DNA from: Nitrospirota bacterium
Lineage (GTDB): Bacteria > Nitrospirota > UBA9217
Assembly (NCBI GenBank): GCA_029858565.1
Contig: JAOUEV010000005.1
Location: 47,739 to 111,738 of the forward strand
DNA: 64,000 nucleotides
Direction of reading: 5' to 3'
Below the pieces are notes generated by a model. That model did not search any database, was not told where the DNA came from, and saw nothing but the letters and a program-made list of their open reading frames with translations. How positions within the stretch are numbered: the first letter of the stretch is position 1; every line of letters begins with the position of its first letter. Positions 42,860-52,370 of the stretch are shown here, piece after piece. The translations under genes were made by a program, and so were the position numbers.

Positions 42860-44866
42860 TTATTTCACTTTCGCGCCCGGCGCGATCTCCTTGTCCGGCG
42901 TCACCACGGAAAGGATCTCACCGCTGCTCGCGGCCAGAAGCATGCCCTGGGACTCGACGCCCATGAGCTTGGCGGGCTTCAGGTTCGCAACGATCACGAT
43001 CTGCTTGTCCAGGAGTTGCTCGGGCGCGTAGTGTTTGCCGATGCCGGCCACGACCTGCCGCACCTCGGTGCCGATGTCCACCTTGAGCTTCACAAGCTTG
43101 TCCGATTTTTCCACCCGCTCTGCCTGCACGATCTTCCCGACCCGGAGCTGGACCTTGGCGAAGTCCTCGATGCCGATAAGGTCTGTTCCCGCTGCAGCGG
43201 GTTTATCCGCTGGTTTCTGTTCTTCCGGCTTTGTTTCCATTTTCTTTCCTTCTTTTTTCGTTTTATCAGCGTTGATCATGGTCGATCCGCGTCCTGTGTC
43301 CTTTTTTGTATCGATCCTCGGGAAGAGCTGGCCCCCGGGACAGATCGCCGTCCCTGCCTGGATCAATCCCCAGGACAGCTCATCTTCGAGCAGGGATGCG
43401 GAGATCTGCTTATCCATGCCGATACAATTCCAAATGCTCTGGCTCGTTCCCGGCATGACCGGATAGAGATGGAGTGCGACCAAACGGAGCGCTTCGGCAA
43501 GATTGTACATCACCGTTGCAAGGCGGCCCATATCATTCTTTTTTGCCAGGGTCCAGGGTGCGTTCTCCTCCACGTACCGGTTCGCCCGGGTCACAAGCTG
43601 CCAGACGCTATGGAGATATTTGTTGAACGCAAGCTGGTTAAGATCGGCTTCCACCGCTGCAGGAATGGCGCAAGCCGTCTCCCGCAGTTCGCGGTCCGTC
43701 TGATGTTCATCCCGCGCGGCCGGCACCTTGCCGTCGAAATATTTGCTCACCATGGTCAGGACGCGCGACAAGAGGTTCCCGAGATCGTTCGCCAATTCGG
43801 TGTTGAACCGAGTAACAAAGGTCTCGGTCGAATAATCGCCGTCCAGGCCAAAGGGCACTTCACGCAGTACGAAAAATCGGAACGCATCCGGACCGTAGGT
43901 ATCCACCACCTCGTTCGGATCGATCACGTTGCCGATGGACTTGGACATCTTTTTTCCGTCGCGTGTCCACCAGCCGTGGGCAAAGATGTTCCTCGGCAGC
44001 GGCAGCTCCAGCGCCATGAGCATGGTGGACCAGTACACGCTGTGGGTGGTCAGGATGTCCTTGCCCACGAGGTGATGGTCGGCCGGCCACCAGAAGGATT
44101 CCCGCGTCTTCGGGTCCGTGGAGCCCTTTGCCGCGGGGCTCAGATACCGCGTTGCCGAATAATAATTCGTCAGCGCATCGAACCAGACGTAGGTCACAAA
44201 GTCCCGGTCAAAGGGGAGCTCAATGCCCCAGGCAAGCCGCGCTTTCGGCCGCGAGATGCAAAGGTCGCCGAGCTTGTGGGTCGTAAGGAATCCCAGCACC
44301 TCGTTCCGGCGCGATTCCGGCCTGATGAACGTCGGATCATCGGTGATGTGCCTGATCAGCCGGTCCTGGTATTTGCTCATCAGGAAGAAGTAGTTATCCT
44401 CCTGGATCTGCTCCACCTGCCTGCCGCAATCCGGGCACTTGCCGTCGACAATATCCTTCTCGGTCCAGAACCGCTCGTCGGGCGTGCAGTACCACCCCTC
44501 GTAGGTGCGGCGCTCGATCTCGCCCTTGTCAAAGAGCTTCTGCAGGAACTCCTGCACGACCGCGATATGCTCCTTGTCCGTAGTGCGGATAAAAGCGTCG
44601 TTCGTGATCTCGAGCTTTTCCCAGAGCTTCCGGAAATTGACCGAGAGCAGGTCCGCGTGCTCCTTCGGCGTCCGTCCGCGCTCGTGGGCCGCTTTTTCCA
44701 CCTTCTGCCCGTGCTCGTCAGTGCCGGTCAGGAAAAAGACCGGATCGCCCTTGAGGCGGTGGTAGCGGGCCAGGACATCGGCCGCGATCGTGGTATACGC
44801 ATGGCCGATGTGCGGCACATCGTTCACGTAGTAGATCGGTGTGGTTATGTAGAATTTCTTCTGCAT
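42860..44866 (-). CDS. metG: Methionyl-tRNA synthetase with C-terminal tRNA-binding domain
   Basis: 668 residues from MQKKFYITTPIYY (the track starts 17 codons earlier; no ribosome site decides). It charges tRNA-Met. Motifs: HIGHAYTTIAADVLARYHR (HIGH), a single zinc knuckle with CPDCGRQ, WFDALTNYYSAT, and KKMSKSIGN (KMSKS). A Lys/Glu-rich linker (KTKKEGKKMETKPEEQKP) leads to an EMAP-like tRNA-binding domain (VQLRVGKIVQAERVEKSDKL to the end). Operon order with ricT, holB and tmk is classical. Confidence 0.97.
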   Translation of the reverse strand: MQKKFYITTPIYYVNDVPHIGHAYTTIAADVLARYHRLKGDPVFFLTGTDEHGQKVEKAAHERGRTPKEHADLLSVNFRKLWEKLEITNDAFIRTTDKEHIAVVQEFLQKLFDKGEIERRTYEGWYCTPDERFWTEKDIVDGKCPDCGRQVEQIQEDNYFFLMSKYQDRLIRHITDDPTFIRPESRRNEVLGFLTTHKLGDLCISRPKARLAWGIELPFDRDFVTYVWFDALTNYYSATRYLSPAAKGSTDPKTRESFWWPADHHLVGKDILTTHSVYWSTMLMALELPLPRNIFAHGWWTRDGKKMSKSIGNVIDPNEVVDTYGPDAFRFFVLREVPFGLDGDYSTETFVTRFNTELANDLGNLLSRVLTMVSKYFDGKVPAARDEHQTDRELRETACAIPAAVEADLNQLAFNKYLHSVWQLVTRANRYVEENAPWTLAKKNDMGRLATVMYNLAEALRLVALHLYPVMPGTSQSIWNCIGMDKQISASLLEDELSWGLIQAGTAICPGGQLFPRIDTKKDTGRGSTMINADKTKKEGKKMETKPEEQKPADKPAAAGTDLIGIEDFAKVQLRVGKIVQAERVEKSDKLVKLKVDIGTEVRQVVAGIGKHYAPEQLLDKQIVIVANLKPAKLMGVESQGMLLAASSGEILSVVTPDKEIAPGAKVK

Positions 44867-44916
44867 CTGGTCGTTAAAATCTGCTTCAAGTTTCCCCGTA
44901 AAAAAAATCATTCCCA

Positions 44917-44990
44917 CACAACGCCGCGAAGATCACAGAGAAATCCCCAAATTTTGTTCTTCGTGACTTCGTGTCTTCGTGTGAGATCGC
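44917..44990. repeat. Inverted octamer repeats between metG and ricT
   Basis: TTCTTCGTGACTTCGTGTCT units (8-nt period) at 44957-44990 face the weaker inverse CGCGAAGATCACAGAG at about 44923-44940, in the gap upstream of metG. Confidence 0.75.
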
Positions 44991-45034
44991 CCTGCTTGTT
45001 GACCTGAGATTTACCTCATTATGATTCAGCTATC

Positions 45035-46411
45035 TTACTGTCCGCTCGGCGGCTGAGGAGCTCCTCCGCCCGGTTGCCCGCCGCCTTGTTGACCACCGCC
45101 GCCCTTCTTTTTCTTCTTCCAGAAACGACGCCGTCTCCGGCCGCCTCCGGTCTTTTCACCCGCCTGCTGCCCTTCCTGCGGTTCCTGTCCCGGTTCGATC
45201 GGCGTCTGTTCGGATCCGGGCTGCTTATCAGGACGGAGCTGCTGCTCCGGTCGCGGTTGTTGTTTCTGCGGCTGCCGCTGCTGCTGTTGTTTCTGCTGCT
45301 GTTTTTGCGGCGGTTTCCCCTGCTGCTTGTCCCGCTGTTTCTGCTCCTGCGGCTGCCGCTGTTTCTGCTCTTTCTGGTCCTGCTGGCCTTCCCTGCGCTT
45401 CTCGGGCTTGCGGCCCTCGCGCTGCTGGTCCCCGGTTTTCTGTTTTTCCCGCTTCTGCTCCTGACGTCTGCGGTCGTCTTCCTTGCGCTGCTGGTCCTCG
45501 GCAAGCTTGCGTTCCTCGGCCTCGCGCCGTTCCTCCGCGACCTTGCGTTCTTTCTCTTCGAACTTCTCGCGGGCCGCGGCCTCTTTCATTCCCGCGATGT
45601 CCTTCTTGATCTCATCGTACATGGTGAATTCATAGGAGAGACAGCACAGGAGCCTGCCGCAGATCCCTGAGATCTTCGCGGGATTCAGCACCATTTCCTG
45701 CTTCTTTGCCATGCGGATCGATACCGGTTCAAAACCCCGGAGATAGGAGGTGCAGCACAGTTCTCTGCCGCAGGGGCCGAAGCCGCCGATCATACGGGCG
45801 ACATCGCGGACGCCCACCTGCCGCATCTCGATCCGGCTCCGGAGCTTGTGCGCAAGGTCCTTCACCAGGTCCCGGAAGTCGATCCGGTTCTCGGAAAAGA
45901 AGTAGAAGGTGACGCGGGTCGCGTCGAATGAATACTCGGCGCGGATCAGTTTCATGGCCAGCTCGCGCTCAGAGACCAGCTCCTGGCAGATCTTGTAAGC
46001 TTCGGCCTCGCGTTCGCGGTTCTTCGCAGCGCGCTGCAGATCGTCGTCCGTGGCCTTGCGAATTATTTTACGCTGCCCTTTGGACTGCGGTTGCGGCTGG
46101 GATGGGGGTTGGGACTGGGCTTTTGCCGCCGAGCCGGGTGTCTCCACCTCGATCTCGATCTCCTCTTCCTGTTCCTTGCCGTTCTCCTTCCGTCCGGACT
46201 GAACGGACTGGCCGTTCTGACCCTTCTGGTCTGCAGCGGGCTTCGGCGGAAGCGGCATGGCTTCGGCCTCGCGAACGCGCACCACGCGGGCAAAACCCTG
46301 CCCGCGGTCGGACTCGACGATCACGCTGTCCCCCACGGAGACGGGGACCTCGGTCGTGTCAAAATCGTAGATTCTCCAGTTTTCAGGGAATCGAACACCT
46401 GCTATTTTCAT
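45035..46411 (-). CDS. ricT: PSP1-domain protein RicT/YaaT with long disordered tail
   Basis: 458 residues. The PSP1 core is clear: FDTTEVPVSVGDSVIVESDRGQG, VTFYFFSENRIDFRDLVKDLAHKL, ARMIGGFGPCGRELCCTSYL and KISGICGRLLCCLSYEF, with the Cys pairs that in RicT relatives bind 4Fe-4S. Two oddities: a Gln/Glu/Ser-rich insertion of about 65 residues inside the N-terminal part, and a tail of about 180 residues of Gln, Lys, Arg and Glu (KQQQKQQQQRQPQKQQ; GGGRRRRRFWKKKKKGGGG). In Bacillus RicT works with RicA and RicF on RNase Y-dependent RNA decay. It is in the holB-ricT-metG operon. Confidence 0.93.
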   Translation of the reverse strand: MKIAGVRFPENWRIYDFDTTEVPVSVGDSVIVESDRGQGFARVVRVREAEAMPLPPKPAADQKGQNGQSVQSGRKENGKEQEEEIEIEVETPGSAAKAQSQPPSQPQPQSKGQRKIIRKATDDDLQRAAKNREREAEAYKICQELVSERELAMKLIRAEYSFDATRVTFYFFSENRIDFRDLVKDLAHKLRSRIEMRQVGVRDVARMIGGFGPCGRELCCTSYLRGFEPVSIRMAKKQEMVLNPAKISGICGRLLCCLSYEFTMYDEIKKDIAGMKEAAAREKFEEKERKVAEERREAEERKLAEDQQRKEDDRRRQEQKREKQKTGDQQREGRKPEKRREGQQDQKEQKQRQPQEQKQRDKQQGKPPQKQQQKQQQQRQPQKQQPRPEQQLRPDKQPGSEQTPIEPGQEPQEGQQAGEKTGGGRRRRRFWKKKKKGGGGQQGGGQPGGGAPQPPSGQ

Positions 46412-46596
46412 GATGGTTTCTGGCTTCCTTCACCCGGGATCGCGCGGCGCGCCCCCTGCTGCGGCCCTGTTCCCGGGCCGACGGTGAACACAATAATACC
46501 CTTTTCCCGGGGGATGCACAATCGTTTTTCAGCAGGGACCGGTGGTTGATTAAGGAGCAGGGCAAGTTACGCACGGAGCATCGGACCGGGCAGGGA

Positions 46597-47562
46597 TCAG
46601 GTCCCCCGGAGCTTGAGAAAAAGGTTTTCCGCCACCAGCTGGGCGCTCACCCGCCGCTCCAGGAGCGACCGGCTCGCGGTAAAAAGGTCAAAGTCCGCAA
46701 GCAGCCGGGGACGGGACAACAGCTCCGCAGCGATGCTCCCGGGAAAGGTCAGGAGTCGTTCGTCGCCGGTCTCCAGATAGACGAGCCGGTCGCGCAGCAG
46801 CTCCACCCCCATATCGATCAGCCGCTCGAACCCATCCCGGTCCTTGGCCACTCCGTCCGCCAGGCCGAGGACCTCATCATTGCGCATGCTTCCCAGTGAT
46901 GCAAGCAGGACCGCGACGTTCTCGCGCGCCGTTCGTTCCTCAGCTGCGTCCATGGCCAGCGCCCTGCCGAGACTCCCCCTGCTGAGCCCCGCAAGGAACC
47001 ATGCGTCCGCCTCGTCAAGCGAGCGTCTCTCCCGCAGGACCTCCGCGATAGTGGTGCGCGGAAGAGGCTGAAACTGCAGTTCCTGGCAGCGCGACCGGAT
47101 GGTGATCAAAAGGCTCCGGGGCATGGAGGTGACCAGGATGATGAGGGATTCACCGGGCGGCTCCTCCAGCGTCTTGAGGAAAGCGTTCGACGAAGCATCG
47201 TTCAGCGCATCTGCGCCGTCAACGATCAGCACCTTTCGCTGCCCCTCGAAGGGCCGGAGCGACATATCCGCCTGCGCTTCCCGGACCTGATCGATCTTGA
47301 TCTCCGTGCCGTCGGGCACGAGCAGATGCACGTCCGGGTGGCTCCTTGCAGCGATCTTCCGACACGAGGGGCAGACTCCGCATCCGCCGTCAGAACCGGC
47401 TGAGGGGCAGTTCAATGCCGCGGCCAGCGCGTACGCCGCCATGACCTTGCCGATCCCCGCTTCACCCGAGAACAGGTAGGCGTGGGCAAGAGCGTTGTTG
47501 GCAATGGCCCGTTTCAGGATGGAAAGGGGCCGTTCATGGCCGATGATGGAGGAGAAGGACAT
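46597..47562 (-). CDS. holB: DNA polymerase III subunit delta'
   Basis: 321 residues. Part of the clamp loader. AHAYLFSGEAGIGKVMAAYA is the P-loop region, in which the usual Thr/Ser after the Lys is Val, so ATP hydrolysis is doubtful, as known for delta' subunits. A zinc module has CPSAGSDGGCGVCPSC. The SRC motif TIRSRCQEL and LKTLEEPPGESLIILV are present. It sits between tmk and ricT. Confidence 0.95.
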   Translation of the reverse strand: MSFSSIIGHERPLSILKRAIANNALAHAYLFSGEAGIGKVMAAYALAAALNCPSAGSDGGCGVCPSCRKIAARSHPDVHLLVPDGTEIKIDQVREAQADMSLRPFEGQRKVLIVDGADALNDASSNAFLKTLEEPPGESLIILVTSMPRSLLITIRSRCQELQFQPLPRTTIAEVLRERRSLDEADAWFLAGLSRGSLGRALAMDAAEERTARENVAVLLASLGSMRNDEVLGLADGVAKDRDGFERLIDMGVELLRDRLVYLETGDERLLTFPGSIAAELLSRPRLLADFDLFTASRSLLERRVSAQLVAENLFLKLRGT

Positions 47563-47587
47563 GGTCAGATGGTTCTCTTAATGAACT

Positions 47588-48235
47588 TCACCGGTCTTTC
47601 GCGAGCAGTTCATCCACGACCTTTTTCAGTTCACCATGGATCGCTTCGGGTGTCCCGCCTGCGGCCACCAGCCGGAAGCGTGCAGGCTCCGCCCTGGCAA
47701 GAGCGAGGTAGCCGTCCCGCACCCGGGAATGGAACTCGATAGCCTCGTTCTCGAACCGCGCCTCGGCGTGGAGGTTCTGCGAAGAGTTCCTGCCGCGTGC
47801 TCGTCCGACGCCGGTCTTCGCATCAATGTCCAGAAGGACCGTGAGACGCGGCCGGAGCCCGGCGGTCACGATCCGGTCCAGGTCCCGGATCATGGCGATC
47901 GAGAGCCCCCTGCCGTAACCCTGGTAGGCCAGCGTGGCATCGGAGAACCGGTCGCACAGCACCATGGCGCCCTTCTTGAGCGCCGGGATGATGACCTCAT
48001 GGAGATGCTGTGAACGGCTGGCGGCGTAGAGGAGCAGTTCTGCGGATGGGTCCATTGCCTTGTTCGCGGGGTCGAGCAGGACCTTGCGGATCTGGTCGCC
48101 GATAGGGGTCCCGCCGGGCTCGCGGGTCAGGACAACGGTCCGTCCTAGGCGCACAAGGTGGTCGCGCAGGAGCGCGATCTGGGTCGACTTGCCTGAACCT
48201 TCGATGCCCTCGAAGGTGATAAAAACACCAGCCAT
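47588..48235 (-). CDS. tmk: Thymidylate kinase
   Basis: 215 residues. It phosphorylates dTMP. MAGVFITFEGIEGSGKSTQI carries the P-loop; LTREPGGTPIGDQIR, LLYAASRSQHLHEVI and CDRFSDATLAYQGYGRGL are the DRY-type and lid-region motifs. The ATG directly abuts the stop codon of the upstream ATPase gene (TAGATG), so the two are translationally coupled. Confidence 0.97.
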   Translation of the reverse strand: MAGVFITFEGIEGSGKSTQIALLRDHLVRLGRTVVLTREPGGTPIGDQIRKVLLDPANKAMDPSAELLLYAASRSQHLHEVIIPALKKGAMVLCDRFSDATLAYQGYGRGLSIAMIRDLDRIVTAGLRPRLTVLLDIDAKTGVGRARGRNSSQNLHAEARFENEAIEFHSRVRDGYLALARAEPARFRLVAAGGTPEAIHGELKKVVDELLAKDR

Positions 48236-50146
48236 CTACTTGAGCTCCGACGCGGGGTCGTTCGGCGCCCTGAGCGCGGCATTGGAGGTGAACAGGAGCA
48301 CCTGGGTCTTTGTACCGAGTACGCGAAGCAGCTGGCATGCCTGCTGCTGGCGCGGAGGGTCCATGCCCGCGAAAGGATCGTCAAGCAGGAACGGCAGCCT
48401 TCGCTTCCCCACGATCGCCTCGACAATGGCCGCGCGCAAGCAGAAGCAGGCCATGAGCCGGGTCCCGTCGCTCAGGGTATCAAAGGACAGCCGGTTCCCC
48501 GCCGCGTCCTGAACAACCGGATGCCCTTCCTGGCCGGTCTCGATCTTGACGTACCGTCCGCCGCTCACCGCGGTGATATTCCGCTGCGCCGCGCTCTCGA
48601 CGGCAGGCACCAGTATCTCCATCTCGATCCCGCTGATCCGGCTCGCGAGAGCGACCAGATCGTGCAGGTCCGAACCGCCGGCCCCCCCGGGTGCCGCGGA
48701 GGGCGCGCTGAAATCGGTCATTGCGCCGAAATCGGCGAAACCAGGGTCCTGCTGCACAGCCGGCGCGACAGCTCCCTCGATCCGTTCGATCTCCTGCCGG
48801 AGGCTGTAAGTGTCCACTGCGTACTTTGCCACGGCCCTGGACGCCTGTTCGAGGGTCGCGACCTCGGCCTGCTGGGCCGCGTATTCCGCCCGGACATCTT
48901 CCTCTGCCTGGCCGCCGAGGGCCATCCGCTGCTGTTCCGCGGCCTCCTCGCGCATTTCCCGGAAATACCGGTAATTGTCCGCCTTTTCCCTGAGCTCAGC
49001 CGCGCTCTTCGACTCCGTGGCCTTCATGTGCTTCAGGATGACTGCCCCGGCGTCCTGGAATTTCTTCTCAATTGCCGCCCGTTCCTTTACCAGCCCGTCG
49101 ATCTCCTTCTGCACTGCCGTATGCTGCGCATTCTTCCGGGAACTGTTGTACCAGCCCGCGACGATCAGGAGCAGCGACGCCAGGATCAGGATGGGGAAAT
49201 AGATCGCCTGCTCGTCCAACAGGATGAACAGGCCCAGGATCAGCGCGATGCCGCCCATGGCGGCGCCGGCAATGAAAAGTTTCTCGGTCACCATGTTCGC
49301 CACGGGAAGGGTGTCGCGCTGCATTGTCAGCGCTTCGATGTCCTTCTCCACGTCGTTCGTCTTGGCGGCCCGCTCGTTCTCTTCCTGTTCGTGGGTGCTG
49401 ATCAGCTCGGCAAGATTTTCGGGAAGCCCTTTGCACGCGGAAAGCTCTGCGAGCTGCGTCTCGACCTCTTCGAGCCGTCCCCTGCTCTCTTCCAGCCGCT
49501 CCAGCTTCTTGGCGATCTCGGTCAACCTTACACGGGCGGCCTCGGCCTTGTACTCGGCATCAGCAGCATCTTCGGCCTTCTGCAGCGTCTCCTTGAGCTC
49601 GGCAAGCTTCCTCTCCTGGGCAGCGTTCCTCCCCGCCGGAGCGGGGGCGGGAGTCGGCGCTGCGGCGCGCCGCGGCGTGTCCGTCGAGGGAACCGCTGCC
49701 GCTGTCGACGGGGCGGTACAGGCATCGCGCCGGAACACCAGCAGGCGGCCGTAATCGTCTGCAGTGATCCCGGGCAGCAGACCGTCCATGAACTGCGCAG
49801 TGCTGTCCCAGTCCTTGTGAAGAAGGGAGAATTCCTTGGTGGAAGCGTTGTACTTGGAGAGGTTGACGGCGCGCCTGGTGAGGTCCTGGATCACCCGGTA
49901 GTACGACCCGTCGTCGGAGTAGACGACAAGCGCGCCCCGCGATCCCTCGGGAGCTGCCCGCGACACCAGGATATCCATCTTCGACGGATCGTTCACCGGG
50001 AACAGAAGGAGGACAATGCTGTCCACCGACGTCGTTTTGCCCGACTCGTTCCCGGCGCTGATAATATTGAACCCACCTTGAAACCTGAGGCGTGCCAACT
50101 GCTGAAAACCGCGAATGCCCTGCATCACCAGTTCCACCAGGAACAT
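48236..50146 (-). CDS. Membrane-anchored Rad50/SMC-type ATPase (YhaN-like)
   Basis: 636 residues. The N-terminal ATPase lobe has a P-loop GNESGKTT (32-39). Then come an Ala/Pro-rich linker, a long coiled coil (ERKLAELKETLQKAEDAADA), a hydrophobic hairpin of two helices (LFIAGAAMGGIALILGLFIL; YFPILILASLLLIVAGWY, about 290-335) and a second coiled coil. The C-terminal lobe has the ABC signature DTLSDGTRLMACFCLRAA and Walker B PFLLDDPFAGMD. This is the layout of YhaN, where the coiled coil is tied to the membrane. No nuclease partner (YhaM/SbcD-like) is adjacent. The start at 50146 has AAGGAGTG; the track starts 23 codons earlier. Confidence 0.85.
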   Translation of the reverse strand: MFLVELVMQGIRGFQQLARLRFQGGFNIISAGNESGKTTSVDSIVLLLFPVNDPSKMDILVSRAAPEGSRGALVVYSDDGSYYRVIQDLTRRAVNLSKYNASTKEFSLLHKDWDSTAQFMDGLLPGITADDYGRLLVFRRDACTAPSTAAAVPSTDTPRRAAAPTPAPAPAGRNAAQERKLAELKETLQKAEDAADAEYKAEAARVRLTEIAKKLERLEESRGRLEEVETQLAELSACKGLPENLAELISTHEQEENERAAKTNDVEKDIEALTMQRDTLPVANMVTEKLFIAGAAMGGIALILGLFILLDEQAIYFPILILASLLLIVAGWYNSSRKNAQHTAVQKEIDGLVKERAAIEKKFQDAGAVILKHMKATESKSAAELREKADNYRYFREMREEAAEQQRMALGGQAEEDVRAEYAAQQAEVATLEQASRAVAKYAVDTYSLRQEIERIEGAVAPAVQQDPGFADFGAMTDFSAPSAAPGGAGGSDLHDLVALASRISGIEMEILVPAVESAAQRNITAVSGGRYVKIETGQEGHPVVQDAAGNRLSFDTLSDGTRLMACFCLRAAIVEAIVGKRRLPFLLDDPFAGMDPPRQQQACQLLRVLGTKTQVLLFTSNAALRAPNDPASELK

Positions 50147-50230
50147 AGAGCGCACTCCTTTCGCCACGGAGACTTGAGTGATAACTATAGCGCAAGTGCG
50201 CTCAAAGCGCAACAAGGAAAAATGGGATAA

Positions 50231-51748
50231 TCACAGTTTTTCAAGCGCTTTGAAGAGCGCTTCCGCTTTCTGGAGGGTCTCCTGGTATTCACGCTCCGGA
50301 TCCGAATCCGCGACAATGCCGGCTCCGACCTGCACGTACGCCGCATCGTCCTTCACCACAAAGGTCCGGATGATGATGTTCAGATCCAGGTCGCCGGTGT
50401 TCGCAATATAGCCGAGCGAGCCCGTATAAAGACCGCGGCTGACCGGCTCCAGTTCGTCGATGATCTCCATGCAGCGGACCTTGGGCACGCCGGTGATCGT
50501 CCCGCCGGGAAAGACCGCGCGGACCAGGTCGAACCCGTCCCTGCCCGCGGCGAGTTCTCCGCGAACATTCGAAACAATGTGGATCACGTGGGAGTAATCT
50601 TCCACGACCATCATTTCATCGACCGACACGGTCCCGTAATCGCAGACCTTTCCCAGATCGTTCCGCTCCAGGTCGAGCAGCATGATGTGCTCGGCCCGTT
50701 CCTTCTCATTTGTCAGGAGTTCGGCGGTAAGCTCTCTCGTCTCGTCGAAATCACGGCCCCGTTTCCGGGTCCCGGCGATCGGCCGCGTGTCCGCCGCCCT
50801 GCCGGACAAACGCACGAGCCGCTCCGGCGAGGAGCTTACGACCGTCAGGTCACCGAACTCGACATAGGCCGCGAAGGGGGAAGGATTGATCTCCCGCAGC
50901 ACGTTGTACAAGTGGAGCGGATCACGCCCATGGAGGTTCGCCGAGAACCGCTGGGACAGGTTCGCCTGATAGATGTCACCTGCGGAAATATACTCCTTGG
51001 CGCGGCGCACCATGGATTCGAAACGTTCCTTGGTCATCTGCGGCGTGATCGCAATAGCTCCGCCTGGCCCCGCGGACCGCTCTTTTTTGGAAGGCGCTCC
51101 CGATCCCAGCAGTTCCCGGATACGGATAAGTCTTGCCGCAGCTGCGTCATACAACCGTCCCCACTCGTCAGCCGCCGGTCTGCGATATCCCATTTCCTGC
51201 TCCCGCGCCCCGGGATTCACCAGAAGCCAGGCCTTGTTCTGAACGTGGTCATAAGCTGCGACAAGGTCCACGAAGAGGAAGCAGGACTCGGGAACAGCAA
51301 GATCGTCAGCGGCCTGATGCGGCACCTTCTCGAACTGCCGCACGAAATCATAGGAAAAGAACCCCACCGCGCCGCCGGTAAAAGGAGGGAGCCCCGGAAG
51401 CGGCTCGGTGCGGTAGTTCGCCATCAGGTCCCTGAGCTTGGCAAGCGGTTTTCGCGTGACCGCTGCCCGTTTTCCGTACTTCCCCTCGGGCGCGACGGTC
51501 CAGTGGAGATCGATGGATTCGCCGCGGGAGCGGAAGATGAGGTAGGGATCAGCGGAGACAAAGGAATACCGTCCGATCTTGCCATGAACACGGACGCTTT
51601 CGAGCAGTGCGGCATGACCGAGAGGCCGCAGTGCCTCAAGCACAGCAAGGGGAGGGAACTGCGCGGGATCGAACTCCAGCGCGATCGGCGTGATCATGCC
51701 TTTTCCTGCCGCGGACAGGAACTCTTCTCGGGAAGGATGCTGTGCCAT
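50231..51748 (-). CDS. Chorismate-utilising enzyme: anthranilate/aminodeoxychorismate synthase component I
   Basis: 505 residues. The N-terminal lobe (LESVRVHGKIGRYSFVSADP, GGAVGFFSYD) and the catalytic C-terminal lobe (YISAGDIYQANLSQRF, SSSPERLVRL, DLERNDLGKVCDYG, VFPGGTITGVPK, VQVGAGIVADSDP) are complete. The motif is RPIAGTRKRG: Ala where PabB usually has Lys (PIKGT), which favours TrpE. With no trp or pab neighbour (no glutaminase subunit adjacent), the choice stays open. Confidence 0.9.
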   Translation of the reverse strand: MAQHPSREEFLSAAGKGMITPIALEFDPAQFPPLAVLEALRPLGHAALLESVRVHGKIGRYSFVSADPYLIFRSRGESIDLHWTVAPEGKYGKRAAVTRKPLAKLRDLMANYRTEPLPGLPPFTGGAVGFFSYDFVRQFEKVPHQAADDLAVPESCFLFVDLVAAYDHVQNKAWLLVNPGAREQEMGYRRPAADEWGRLYDAAAARLIRIRELLGSGAPSKKERSAGPGGAIAITPQMTKERFESMVRRAKEYISAGDIYQANLSQRFSANLHGRDPLHLYNVLREINPSPFAAYVEFGDLTVVSSSPERLVRLSGRAADTRPIAGTRKRGRDFDETRELTAELLTNEKERAEHIMLLDLERNDLGKVCDYGTVSVDEMMVVEDYSHVIHIVSNVRGELAAGRDGFDLVRAVFPGGTITGVPKVRCMEIIDELEPVSRGLYTGSLGYIANTGDLDLNIIIRTFVVKDDAAYVQVGAGIVADSDPEREYQETLQKAEALFKALEKL

Positions 51749-52370
51749 GGAAAGAAAACTCTAAACGCTTCTTCCGGCAGGGTCAAGGGGTTTTTTTATT
51801 ATTGCGGTGCTTCTTCCGGCCTTGACAATCTATGCTATACTATGGATAGAGATCAGGTCAGGATGGGGTCTTTGAAAACTTGCATGCAGAAGAGGCGTTG
51901 CCGAACCCACACCAGAAGGTGTACACATGTTGACCCGTTACGAGGGGAATAAGGCAGCGGTTGCACGGGCGCCGGGATCGGAGCAGAAGCCACAAGTTGA
52001 GCGGCCAGCTCTCCGGTTCGCTGTACAAGGACCCGGCCAGCCGTAAGAGCCGAAAGCCCCGAAGTTCCGGTCGACGCGGGATTTAGCAGTATGCTTCATC
52101 GGTTTTGCTGGTCAGAACCAAAGAAGTGGAGGTTGTATCACCCGCGGTCACCGGAACTCGACGGAACGTTAACCAATCGGTTCGGTGGCAACGCCTTTTT
52201 TTATCACTCTCCGCAGAACGGTACTCCCATCCACCCCATTCCCGCATGTACGGCATCGCTCAAGAGAGACCTGCATCGCACGACAGCGAATACATCTTGT
52301 TGATCGCACAGGTCCGGATTCGATCCTCCGGGAACTTGCCCTAACTCCACGACCATCTGGCGGAACAACC
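51749..52370. other. 620-base non-coding region upstream of glgC, possible structured RNA
   Basis: No ORF here looks real. It contains a TTGACA at 51822-51827 with a poor -10, then GC-rich segments with local complementarity (for example GGCCAGCTCTCCGG with later CCGG...GGCC near 52003-52040) and a run of seven T at 52195-52201 after GGTGGCAACGCC. I compared it from memory with tmRNA, 6S, RNase P, SRP and common riboswitches and found no match. Confidence 0.35.

Noticed and set aside
43016-45007. 663-residue plus-strand ORF
   Set aside because: Antisense of metG, which carries HIGH and KMSKS motifs.
45035-45600. Possible plus-strand Leu-rich membrane protein opposite the ricT tail (ORF 45074-45670)
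   Set aside because: The Leu-rich frame is the complement of Gln/Lys/Glu codons of the ricT tail; it has no sensible start and no family.
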